From: DASQBT01 sp049578545
Lineage (GTDB): Bacteria; Pseudomonadota; Gammaproteobacteria; Burkholderiales; Thiobacillaceae
Length of the DNA stretch: 27,809 nucleotides
Assembly: GCA_049578545.1 (NCBI GenBank)
Contig: JBAUMF010000006.1
Span: 1 to 27,809, forward strand
Direction: 5' to 3'
Below are positions 1 to 6,032 of this stretch, one piece after another. How positions within the stretch are numbered: the first letter of the stretch is position 1; each line of letters begins with the position of its first letter. The notes under the pieces are model-generated. The model was not told the DNA's origin. It ran no database searches and saw only the letters and a list, made by a program, of their open reading frames with translations. The translations under genes were made by a program, and so were the position numbers.

Positions 1-125
1 TGTCCGGTTCGATGAGGGGGATGTGGAAACGGGGTTATGGTCAGGTTACTTGGGCACCGCCAGACGAAAGGGGCGGAAACAGACATACCAAACCTACGGC
101 TACCGCGCCACATTCCTACTCTACC
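1..125 (+). mobile_element. Probable 3' end of a group II intron (5' part outside window)
   Basis: The first bases (gtccggttcgatgaggggg) resemble the 3' strand of a group II intron domain V, and the block ends in cctactctacc at 115-125, a typical domain VI/3' end. The middle part (caccgccagacgaaaggggcgg) resembles sequence I associate with the tail after group II maturase genes. No maturase coding sequence is visible; it would lie left of the window. The call rests on remembered sequence resemblance, not an alignment, and the boundary is approximate. Confidence 0.42.
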
Positions 126-424
126 GATGACCCGGCATTGCTATAGTTTTTGCGAACGGCGGATGTCTGGGTTCCTGCTGACGTTCATTTCGGTATTTTC
201 GGCGACCAGGGACGTTGGCACCTGGCTGAATTAACATCGATCATAAGGTTGGCTACATAGACTGCGTGCGATCGGTTGCTGAATTTGTACGTAGGATCAC
301 CGTAGCCAAAACGTAACCATCTCAAAACTCACCCCACGATTTATAAGGCTTCGCGGGGCTTCGTATCAATTTTGCGGGTGAGGCAAGGTATTGATTTATA
401 AAGAATAATTATTGGGCCGTCCGC
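126..424. other. Non-coding stretch next to the tRNA-Lys scar
   Basis: No credible gene is seen here. The last 50 bases or so (about 385-415) are strikingly AT-rich compared with the rest of the window. Together with the tRNA fragment that follows, this fits the terminal part of an integrated element. Confidence 0.4.
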
Positions 425-469
425 CTTTTAATCCGTTGGTCGCGAGTTCGAATCTCGCCCGACCCACCA
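425..469 (+). other. tRNA-Lys(UUU) 3' fragment, probable attachment-site scar
   Basis: The 45 bases reproduce the anticodon loop (CTTTTAA), the 3' half of the anticodon stem, the variable loop, the T-arm (ggttcgaatc-type core GTTCGAATC) and the acceptor 3' strand with CCA of a bacterial tRNA-Lys(UUU). The D-arm and 5' acceptor strand are missing: the bases immediately before 425 do not match a tRNA, so no cloverleaf can form. Integrases of islands and ICEs commonly use the 3' end of a tRNA gene and leave such a direct repeat at the far end. For a plus-strand tRNA the intact gene should lie to the left, placing positions 1-424 inside the element. Confidence 0.75.
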
Positions 470-820
470 AATACGCCAGCCTTCATGGCATTGAGTGCTT
501 GCGGTTGTCTAGTAAACTGTGAACTGTCTGATTCAATTCGCCTCACTGGGGCGGTTTGAGATTACGCAGGCTCGCACAACCACCTCCCAAATTTCAGTTG
601 CTGGGTTTTCTGTGTGCACCATCGTGCGGTTCCACGAGGCACTCGATTTCTGAAAGTCAGCATCGGCCCAACCACCGTCATTCGCTGAGCAGAAAAGAAC
701 ACGTTTCTGAGCAGTCAGTTGCACGGGTGGCATGGTCGACAGAAACTCAGCCATTATAGTCACTCCGTCCTGGTTTCCGTGATACTGGTCACACCCGGCA
801 GGTATCTGTCGGTGATGGCA
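470..820. other. Gene-free stretch between tRNA scar and IS110 leader
   Basis: No convincing gene is seen. Short reading frames on both strands have no recognisable domain and no good ribosome binding site. A short CGCC/GGCG stem at 539-553 followed by TTT could be a leftover of a tRNA terminator, but it is only 4 bp. Confidence 0.4.
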
Positions 821-1012
821 GGACATGCGCCTGCGGACTACGAATAACTCGGCCGATACGCTCGACGTTTCCCGTTTTATCTTCGAGTCCGCAGGTGCGC
901 TTGCGCTCGTTAACGAATACTCAGGGTTCGCCGTCTGACCGGCTCTCTATATTGGCTTCGCAGAGCGCAAACACGCAGGTCCCACAAATTCAATCTACAC
1001 CTTAGGAGATTG
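821..1012 (+). ncRNA. Candidate bridge-RNA region of the IS110 element (left-end leader)
   Basis: The non-coding DNA directly upstream of the IS110 transposase contains a long-range inverted repeat: CTGCGGACT at 831-839 pairs with AGTCCGCAG at 886-894, and flanking GCGC on both sides extends it with a small bulge. IS110-group elements are known to encode a structured bridge RNA in the non-coding end next to the transposase gene, and this is where it would be expected. No second IS copy is available, so the element ends, the RNA ends and the target/donor loops cannot be fixed here. This is inference from position and structure. Confidence 0.35.
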
Positions 1013-2275
1013 ATGATGAAGCCTCTAAACATTTCGCCCTTTACGGCCTATGTGGGCATCGATTGGGCCGACACCAAGCATGACATCTGCCTGCAAGCCG
1101 CCGATGGTTCTCAGCGTGAGTTCGACTGCATTCCACATCGGGTGTCGCTCATTGATGACTGGGCCAAAGCTCTGTACCAGCGCTTTGGCGGTTCGATCGC
1201 CATCGCCCTGGAGTTAGCCAAGGGTCCCATCGTCTATGCCCTACAGAAGTATGACTTCTTCGTGCTCTACCCCATAAACCCATTGACCCTGGCCCGCTAC
1301 CGCGAGGCTTTCCAGCCTAGCCGCGCCAAGGATGACCCCGCCGATGCCGAACTGGCCCTCGATCTGCTTTTGCGCCACCCGGAGCGGTTGGTACCGATTC
1401 AACCGCAAAGTGTCGCCATGCGCACTCTGCGCAGCTTGACCGAATACCGGCGTGGGGCGGTTGCGGACAAGATCCGACTCACCAACCGTCTCACCAACAC
1501 CCTCAAGCAGTACTATCCGCTGGCCTTGGAGTGCTTTGAACACCGCGACACGTCGCTGTTCTGTGACTTCCTGACGCGCTGGCCAACCCTCGCCCAGCTC
1601 AAGCAAGCCCGGCAAACCACGCTGCGTACGTTCTTCCATGCGCATAACTCTAACCGCCCGAAACTCATCGAGGCGCGCCTTCAATCCATCAAGGTCGCGG
1701 TGGCCCTGACCGAGGATCCCGGCGTCATCGTTCCCAATCGCTTTCAAGCCTTGGGCCTGGTCGATCAGTTGCGGGCGACTTTGCAGGCCATCGATCGGTT
1801 TGATCGCGCGATTGCCGAACTGGCCCCGACCTTGCCGGATTATTCCCTGTTTGCGTCCTTGCCTGGCGCCGGCCCCCATCTGGCGCCACGCCTGCTTACC
1901 GCCTTCGGCGAGCAGCGTGAACGCTTTCCGAAAGCCGAAGACCTGCAAGAATACGCGGGCATCGCGCCCGTGATCGAGCGCAGCGGCAAGAAGTGTTGGG
2001 TGCACTGGCGCTGGCAGTGCCCGCGGTTTCTCCGTCAGACCTTTGTCGAGTGGGCGGGCCAGACCATCAACAAATCGTTCTGGGCAGGGGCCTACTACCG
2101 GCAGCAGCGCGCAAAAGGCGCTACCCACCAAGCGGCCATCCGTGCCTTGGCATTCAAGCGGATTCGCATCCTTCATCACTGCTGGATCACCAGAACCACT
2201 TACGATGAAGCCCGCTATCTCAACGCTTTACGGAAACGCGGCTCCCCACTCCTAAACAGTCCGACACCAAGTTAA
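1013..2275 (+). CDS. IS110-family transposase
   Basis: A 420-aa protein with the two-part architecture of IS110 recombinases. The N-terminal RuvC-like DEDD domain shows D17 (VGIDWAD), E67 (ALELAKG) and an acidic cluster RAKDDPADAE at about 105-113. The C-terminal Tnp domain shows LPGAGPHLAPRLL (about 284-296) and YAGIAPVIERSGKK, whose serine near residue 324 is the likely nucleophile. The length is normal for the family and there is no frameshift, so it could be active. AGGAG at 1004-1008 supports starting at the ATG at 1013 or the one at 1016. It sits between a tRNA scar and the nif region. I cannot tell the IS110 and IS1111 subgroups apart with certainty. Confidence 0.93.
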   Translation: MMKPLNISPFTAYVGIDWADTKHDICLQAADGSQREFDCIPHRVSLIDDWAKALYQRFGGSIAIALELAKGPIVYALQKYDFFVLYPINPLTLARYREAFQPSRAKDDPADAELALDLLLRHPERLVPIQPQSVAMRTLRSLTEYRRGAVADKIRLTNRLTNTLKQYYPLALECFEHRDTSLFCDFLTRWPTLAQLKQARQTTLRTFFHAHNSNRPKLIEARLQSIKVAVALTEDPGVIVPNRFQALGLVDQLRATLQAIDRFDRAIAELAPTLPDYSLFASLPGAGPHLAPRLLTAFGEQRERFPKAEDLQEYAGIAPVIERSGKKCWVHWRWQCPRFLRQTFVEWAGQTINKSFWAGAYYRQQRAKGATHQAAIRALAFKRIRILHHCWITRTTYDEARYLNALRKRGSPLLNSPTPS

Positions 2276-2607
2276 TGAAAAACCTTGACTGACTGGCTCA
2301 GGGCATGAAACGGCTGGTCACGAATTGCTGACTGGTTACTGGCGAGGCGCCTCTTGAATGTCAGCTTTCCGAGAAGGCGAACTGCCGCTCCCATAGCGGT
2401 TATTCAGGATTTCAGAAAGCAGACCTTCGACGTTGCGATAACCTGTGCTGGCATGGCGACAACGGGGCAGCGCCGAGTGGCTCAAACGGCGTCAGATGCA
2501 TTGCTTTGTTAAATGCCACGCTCAACCGCGATGTGTGGGTTTGCGAAATTAAGGGGCTATGGGAGATCAACGGTGTTATTTCTTCCAACCGTTCGCGTCC
2601 AGACGAA
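2276..2607. other. Gene-free stretch downstream of IS110
   Basis: About 330 bases with no supported gene. It presumably contains the right end of the IS and the 3' flank of the hemerythrin gene. I saw no clear terminator or terminal inverted repeat. Confidence 0.4.
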
Positions 2608-3030
2608 TCAGGCTTGCAGTGCCCTCATCAAAAGTTGGGGTCCAAGGTCAACCTTGATATGGGCAGCCAGCGCGCTATCCATTGTTGATAGATGGACTCC
2701 AAACCATTCAGGCGGACCGATCTTTACATAGGCCCGTGCGAGCGATAAACGACCGCGCTTTACGGCGCGATTGAACTGCAGCAGTTCGCCCAGTACCCGG
2801 TGATGCTCTTCCTCATGCTCTCCCAAGGCCGGGAATTTTCCCAGACGCATAAGTCTCCCCTCCCTCACGAAGTGGACGCGAATGTGGTCCACCAGTTTCT
2901 GGAACAGGATGGGAAATTCGGCATCCTCAGCGTCACTCAGGATTTCCAGCAGGGCGAGAAAATCCCGATGATCATCGTCCAATTCCTCCACGCCCAGAAC
3001 GTAGCGGCCATGACACCAGGTTGACTTCAT
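2608..3030 (-). CDS. Hemerythrin-like O2-binding protein
   Basis: A 140-aa single-domain bacteriohemerythrin. All di-iron ligand positions are visible: H21 (LDDDH), H49 and H53 with E57 (HIRVHFVREG), the EHEEEHH pair around H72/H76, and H113 with D118 (VHLSTMD). The spacing matches the H...HxxxHxxxE...HxxxH...HxxxxD pattern. The likely role is cytosolic O2 binding or sensing. Its start overlaps the stop of the SIR2-like gene by 4 bases (ATGA), implying translational coupling. Its position beside draT and nifH suggests a role in nitrogenase oxygen protection or in oxygen-linked control; that is inference. Confidence 0.88.
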   Translation of the reverse strand: MKSTWCHGRYVLGVEELDDDHRDFLALLEILSDAEDAEFPILFQKLVDHIRVHFVREGRLMRLGKFPALGEHEEEHHRVLGELLQFNRAVKRGRLSLARAYVKIGPPEWFGVHLSTMDSALAAHIKVDLGPQLLMRALQA

Positions 3031-3884
3031 GCGGCTTCGACGCCGACAACATCTTCCGCCGCCGCAAGGAAATCCGCTACGTCCGCCGACACCAAGTTAA
3101 GCTTGAGTTTCTCCACGAAGCGTCTTTCCTTGGCGGTGGGACTGGGGATAAGCGCCCAGCCGGAAGGCTGGCCTGCACCAAACATGATGTCGGAGAGCAC
3201 CATGCGTTCCGTGTCCCGATTCAGCCGCACGCCCAGCAGAAGGTAACGGCACCCCTGGCGCATGCGCTTGACGAAGCCGGGAATGGCGAAGCCGCCCATC
3301 AGTTCGGTAAGGTAGTCAACGAAGTCTGCATCCGAAGCGATGTAGTTGGATTCCGGCAGGGGCGTGCCCAAGGGCTTGAACAGGACCGGCAGCCCAACCT
3401 CCACATCTGCCTGATCAACTTCGCGGTAGGCCGTGCCGTCATGGTGGAAGATCTTGAATCGATAGTCTGTGCCGGCAATGCGTGACAACCCCACAATCAG
3501 GGTGTGGGGCCGGCCGGCATATTCCTTTTGGAGCGAGGTGTCCCGATTGGTATCCACGATGTAGGGAAAGTTCTGCCTGGCGAGCCACGTATGCAAAGTT
3601 GATGCGCTCCAGGATGTGTCGCGGTAGATGCTGTCCAGACTGCGTTTCAGGGCGGAGCGGCCTTTTTTTAGTTCGAGATGCATGGCGGCGCGGGGAAATT
3701 CGTACATCAGCTTGGGCGCCATGGGTTGGCCATTGTTCATGGCCAAGATGAGGCTGTCACTGTCGGCAGGCATGGACCGGCCGGACTGGATGTCGACCAC
3801 GCCCGCCAAGGCACCGGCACCGAGGTAGGGCACCACCGAGCCGTCCATCAGGCCGGCCAGAATGGATTCGAAGGAATCGTGCAT
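3027..3884 (-). CDS. SIR2-like NAD-binding domain protein
   Basis: A 285-aa protein with SIR2-fold signatures: VVPYLGAGAL (17-26) as the NAD-binding Gly loop, IVDTNRDTSLQKEY (109-122) like the TTNxD motif, a candidate His at 147-148 in FKIFHHDG followed by LFKPLGT, and LLLGVRL (215-221) like the GxSL motif. It lacks the zinc Cys pairs of classical deacetylases, so it belongs with SIR2-like NADase or ADP-ribose proteins. The start at 3884 is chosen because AAGGAG lies 6 bases upstream; in-frame codons further upstream lack such a site. It lies between draT and the hemerythrin gene. A link to NAD-dependent control of nitrogenase is plausible but unproven. Confidence 0.78.
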   Translation of the reverse strand: MHDSFESILAGLMDGSVVPYLGAGALAGVVDIQSGRSMPADSDSLILAMNNGQPMAPKLMYEFPRAAMHLELKKGRSALKRSLDSIYRDTSWSASTLHTWLARQNFPYIVDTNRDTSLQKEYAGRPHTLIVGLSRIAGTDYRFKIFHHDGTAYREVDQADVEVGLPVLFKPLGTPLPESNYIASDADFVDYLTELMGGFAIPGFVKRMRQGCRYLLLGVRLNRDTERMVLSDIMFGAGQPSGWALIPSPTAKERRFVEKLKLNLVSADVADFLAAAEDVVGVEAA

Positions 3885-3918
3885 GGGCTGCTCCTTGTCA
3901 ATCAACACAACCCGTGTC

Positions 3919-3933
3919 GCAAAAAACAGGCCA
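3919..3933 (-). promoter_or_regulatory. Possible sigma-54 promoter for SIR2-hemerythrin
   Basis: On the minus strand the sequence reads TGGCCTGTTTTTTGC, with the invariant GG and GC separated by 10 bases and a good TTTTTTGC -12 element. The -24 element is one or two bases off TGGCAC. The predicted start is near 3907, giving a leader of about 23 bases before the ATG at 3884. I found no TGT-N10-ACA activator site close upstream, so this is weaker than the nifH promoter. Confidence 0.45.
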
Positions 3934-4021
3934 GATGTGAATTTACGCAATTACTGGCTTTGCACGGATAAAGCCATGTCATGTTTGCTCCAAGGACGGG
4001 GAAATTGTCTGGTTGAGACGC

Positions 4022-4939
4022 TTACATCAGCGAGTAGGCTGCCTCGTACACACCGCCGATGACCATGAACTCGTCCTCTCCTTTGAGCTGGCCTGGCAGC
4101 AGGCGATGCATGAACAAAACCTTGGGCAGCGGCACGCTCACTTTCATGATGTAGTCGCCAAATTCTCCTGCACGCTCTGGCTCGGTGGTGAATGAGGACA
4201 GGTTGTTGAACAGCACCCTGCGCCGGCCCGGTTCCAGTTCCTGCAGGATTTCATGCTCTCCCACCCGGTTTACGCCCCGGTAAAGGGTGATGTGGCTTTC
4301 ACCCGGTCGCTGTCTGCCCAACTCGTACTGGCAATAGGTATAGAGCAGATCCAGTTGCGCTTCGAGAGCGTTGGTGCCGTACAGGCCTTTGGCACGCATC
4401 TCCAGGAAGTGGCGATAGGTGTCGCCCGAGAAGTCGCGGATGGCGCCGCCATGGTGTCGCGTCAGTAAACCAAAACGGGATTCCACCCAGCCCTTGAGAA
4501 CCGCACCTTCCATTCCGTCGCTGTCGAAAGCCCAGCCGCGCAGCATGCGCAGATAGCTGGCCTTGGCACGGGCAAGGGGCGAAGTGGTGGAATAGCCGGC
4601 TTCCTCGGGCTGATCCAGGCTGAACACCGCGGCCATATGCCGCTGGAACACTCCAGCGCGTACCGGCGCATCGGCCTCTGCATCCAGGTGCCGAAACAAC
4701 TCCTTATGCAGTTCCACCACGCCATCCAGGGCCAGCGGAACAGGATGACGCTGATAGCTCAGGCTACCCAGTATGGCTGCTGGCAAGCTGCAGCGATTGA
4801 TGGGCAGACGTGCATAACGGGGCAGGGTGAGCTTGTCGGGTAGGGCGGTTCTTGTTGTGGCCACCCCTACAAAGCCCGGGTCATTGTCGGTTCCGACACG
4901 CGCAATCCGCTCGTCTTGTCCTGGCTCATGTTCTTTCAT
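4022..4939 (-). CDS. draT: NAD+-dinitrogen-reductase ADP-ribosyltransferase (DraT)
   Basis: DraT transfers ADP-ribose from NAD+ to an arginine of NifH in response to ammonium or energy limitation, inactivating nitrogenase reversibly. The protein shows the family pattern: LPINRCSLPAAILGSLSYQRHPVPL near the start, then LYRGVNR, LSSFTTEPERAGEFGDYI and GEDEFMVIGG, which supply the Arg, Ser-Thr and Glu parts of the ADP-ribosyltransferase site. It is divergent from nifH, whose product carries the target arginine (R101). The ATG at 4939 has no clear ribosome binding site. The first 40 residues or so do not look conserved and their DNA also holds NifA sites for nifH, so the true start may be further in, for example a GTG at 4864. 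No draG is seen. Confidence 0.9.
   Translation of the reverse strand: MKEHEPGQDERIARVGTDNDPGFVGVATTRTALPDKLTLPRYARLPINRCSLPAAILGSLSYQRHPVPLALDGVVELHKELFRHLDAEADAPVRAGVFQRHMAAVFSLDQPEEAGYSTTSPLARAKASYLRMLRGWAFDSDGMEGAVLKGWVESRFGLLTRHHGGAIRDFSGDTYRHFLEMRAKGLYGTNALEAQLDLLYTYCQYELGRQRPGESHITLYRGVNRVGEHEILQELEPGRRRVLFNNLSSFTTEPERAGEFGDYIMKVSVPLPKVLFMHRLLPGQLKGEDEFMVIGGVYEAAYSLM
4856..4871. promoter_or_regulatory. NifA upstream activator site (nifH)
   Basis: TGT-GGCCACCCCT-ACA is an exact match to the NifA consensus TGT-N10-ACA. Its centre is about 131 bases upstream of the predicted nifH start, within the usual NifA range. It lies inside the 5' part of draT as annotated. Confidence 0.75.
4885..4900. 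promoter_or_regulatory. Second, imperfect NifA-like site / palindrome
   Basis: TGT-CGGTTCCGAC-ACG matches TGT-N10-ACA except for the last base. It contains the perfect palindrome TGTCGG-TT-CCGACA (4885-4898). It could be a weaker second NifA half-site pair or a binding site for another dimeric regulator. Confidence 0.4.
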
Positions 4940-4951
4940 ATCAATGGCTTA
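4939..4951 (+). promoter_or_regulatory. IHF site in the nifH promoter
   Basis: TATCAATGGCTTA fits the IHF consensus WATCAANNNNTTR at every defined position. It lies between the NifA site and the sigma-54 promoter (about -56 to -44), where IHF bends DNA to bring NifA to RNA polymerase. It abuts the draT ATG. Confidence 0.7.
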
Positions 4952-4968
4952 AATGTCCGGATCGAGCT

Positions 4969-4983
4969 TGGCATGCTGCTTGC
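4969..4983 (+). promoter_or_regulatory. Sigma-54 (-24/-12) promoter of nifH
   Basis: TGGCATGCTGCTTGC has GG and GC at exact 10-base spacing and a full TTGC -12 element; only the sixth base departs from TGGCAC. The predicted start is near 4995, leaving a leader of about 55 bases before nifH. Confidence 0.85.
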
Positions 4984-4999
4984 GACAAAGGGTGTGCGA

Positions 5000-5016
5000 G
5001 CGAATATTTCATTCGC
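5000..5016 (+). promoter_or_regulatory. Stem-loop at the 5' end of the nifH leader
   Basis: GCGAAT-ATTTC-ATTCGC forms a perfect 6-bp stem beginning about 5 bases after the predicted transcription start. A 5'-terminal hairpin of this kind can stabilise an mRNA against decay; that role here is inference. Confidence 0.5.
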
Positions 5017-5049
5017 ATTCCAATGTGACGTGTCAAAGGAGAGATCAAG

Positions 5050-5940
5050 ATGGCTTTGCGTCAATGTGCGATTTACGGCAAGGGCGGTATCGGCAAGTCT
5101 ACTACCACCCAGAACCTGGTGGCCGGCCTGGCAGAGGCCGGCAAGAAAGTGATGATTGTAGGTTGCGATCCCAAGGCAGACTCCACTCGCCTGATTCTGC
5201 ACGCCAAGGCCCAGAACTCCATAATGCAGATGGCCGCGGATGCCGGCTCGGTGGAAGACCTGGAACTGGAAGATGTGCTCAAGGTGGGTTACCGCGACAT
5301 CAAGTGCGTCGAATCTGGTGGTCCGGAGCCGGGTGTCGGCTGTGCCGGTCGTGGCGTGATCACCGCCATCAACTTCCTGGAAGAAGAAGGCGCTTATGAG
5401 GAAGACCTCGACTTCGTGTTCTACGACGTGCTCGGTGACGTGGTGTGCGGCGGCTTCGCCATGCCCATCCGGGAGAACAAGGCACAGGAAATCTATATCG
5501 TCTGTTCCGGCGAAATGATGGCCATGTATGCCGCCAACAACATTGCCAAGGGCATTGTGAAGTACGCCAACTCCGGTGGTGTGCGCCTGGCCGGCCTGAT
5601 TTGCAACAGCCGCAACACCGCGCGCGAAGACGAACTGATCATGGAACTGGCCCGCCAGCTGGGCACCCAGATGATCCACTTCGTGCCGCGCGACAACGTG
5701 GTGCAGCGCGCCGAGATCCGCCGCATGACCGTGATTGAGTACGAGCCGACCGCCAAACAGGCTCAGGAGTATCGTGATCTGGCCAACAAGATCATCAACA
5801 ACAAGAACCTGGTGATTCCCACCCCGATCACCATGGATGAACTGGAAGCACTGTTGATGGACTTTGGCATCATGGAAGAGGAAGACGAATCCATCATCGG
5901 CAAGACTGCCGCCGAGGAAACTGTAACGGCTGCTGCCTAA
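5050..5940 (+). CDS. nifH: Nitrogenase iron protein (dinitrogenase reductase)
   Basis: A 296-aa, full-length NifH, the ATP-dependent electron donor to NifDK. The Walker A motif GKGGIGKST is at 10-18. The [4Fe-4S] ligands C98 (GVGCAGRG) and C133 (DVVCGGF) bridge the homodimer. R101 is the known DraT modification site, which fits the adjacent draT. AAAGGAGAG ends about 6 bases before the ATG. It is the first gene of a NifA/sigma-54 operon. A 92-base spacer with a strong hairpin separates it from nifD. No sequence anomaly was seen. Confidence 0.98.
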   Translation: MALRQCAIYGKGGIGKSTTTQNLVAGLAEAGKKVMIVGCDPKADSTRLILHAKAQNSIMQMAADAGSVEDLELEDVLKVGYRDIKCVESGGPEPGVGCAGRGVITAINFLEEEGAYEEDLDFVFYDVLGDVVCGGFAMPIRENKAQEIYIVCSGEMMAMYAANNIAKGIVKYANSGGVRLAGLICNSRNTAREDELIMELARQLGTQMIHFVPRDNVVQRAEIRRMTVIEYEPTAKQAQEYRDLANKIINNKNLVIPTPITMDELEALLMDFGIMEEEDESIIGKTAAEETVTAAA

Positions 5941-5949
5941 TACCCGACC

Positions 5950-5975
5950 GTCATCCCGGCTTGTGCCGGGATGAC
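5950..5975 (+). repeat. Strong stem-loop in the nifH-nifD spacer
   Basis: GTCATCCCGGC (5950-5960) and GCCGGGATGAC (5965-5975) are perfect 11-base inverted repeats around a TTGT loop. No T-run follows, so it is a poor intrinsic terminator. It is better explained as an RNA-stability element or partial block that raises nifH over nifDK. The same kind of palindrome is familiar as a dispersed intergenic repeat in proteobacteria. Confidence 0.8.
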
Positions 5976-5995
5976 AAACCCAACCTGTCATAGGC

Positions 5996-6013
5996 TGTCC
6001 GCAGATTGGCGGC
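5996..6013 (+). repeat. 18-nt direct repeat, copy 1 (before nifD)
   Basis: TGTCCGCAGATTGGCGGC ends 19 bases before the nifD ATG. An identical copy lies at 7614-7631, 18 bases before the nifK ATG. Both end just upstream of the ribosome binding site. No third copy was seen in the window. Confidence 0.85.
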
Positions 6014-6032
6014 AGCGTGAAAGGAGCAAGCA

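Noticed and set aside
1241..2179. Minus-strand open frame opposite the IS110 transposase
   Set aside because: Composition is that of an antisense frame, and it has no recognisable motif.
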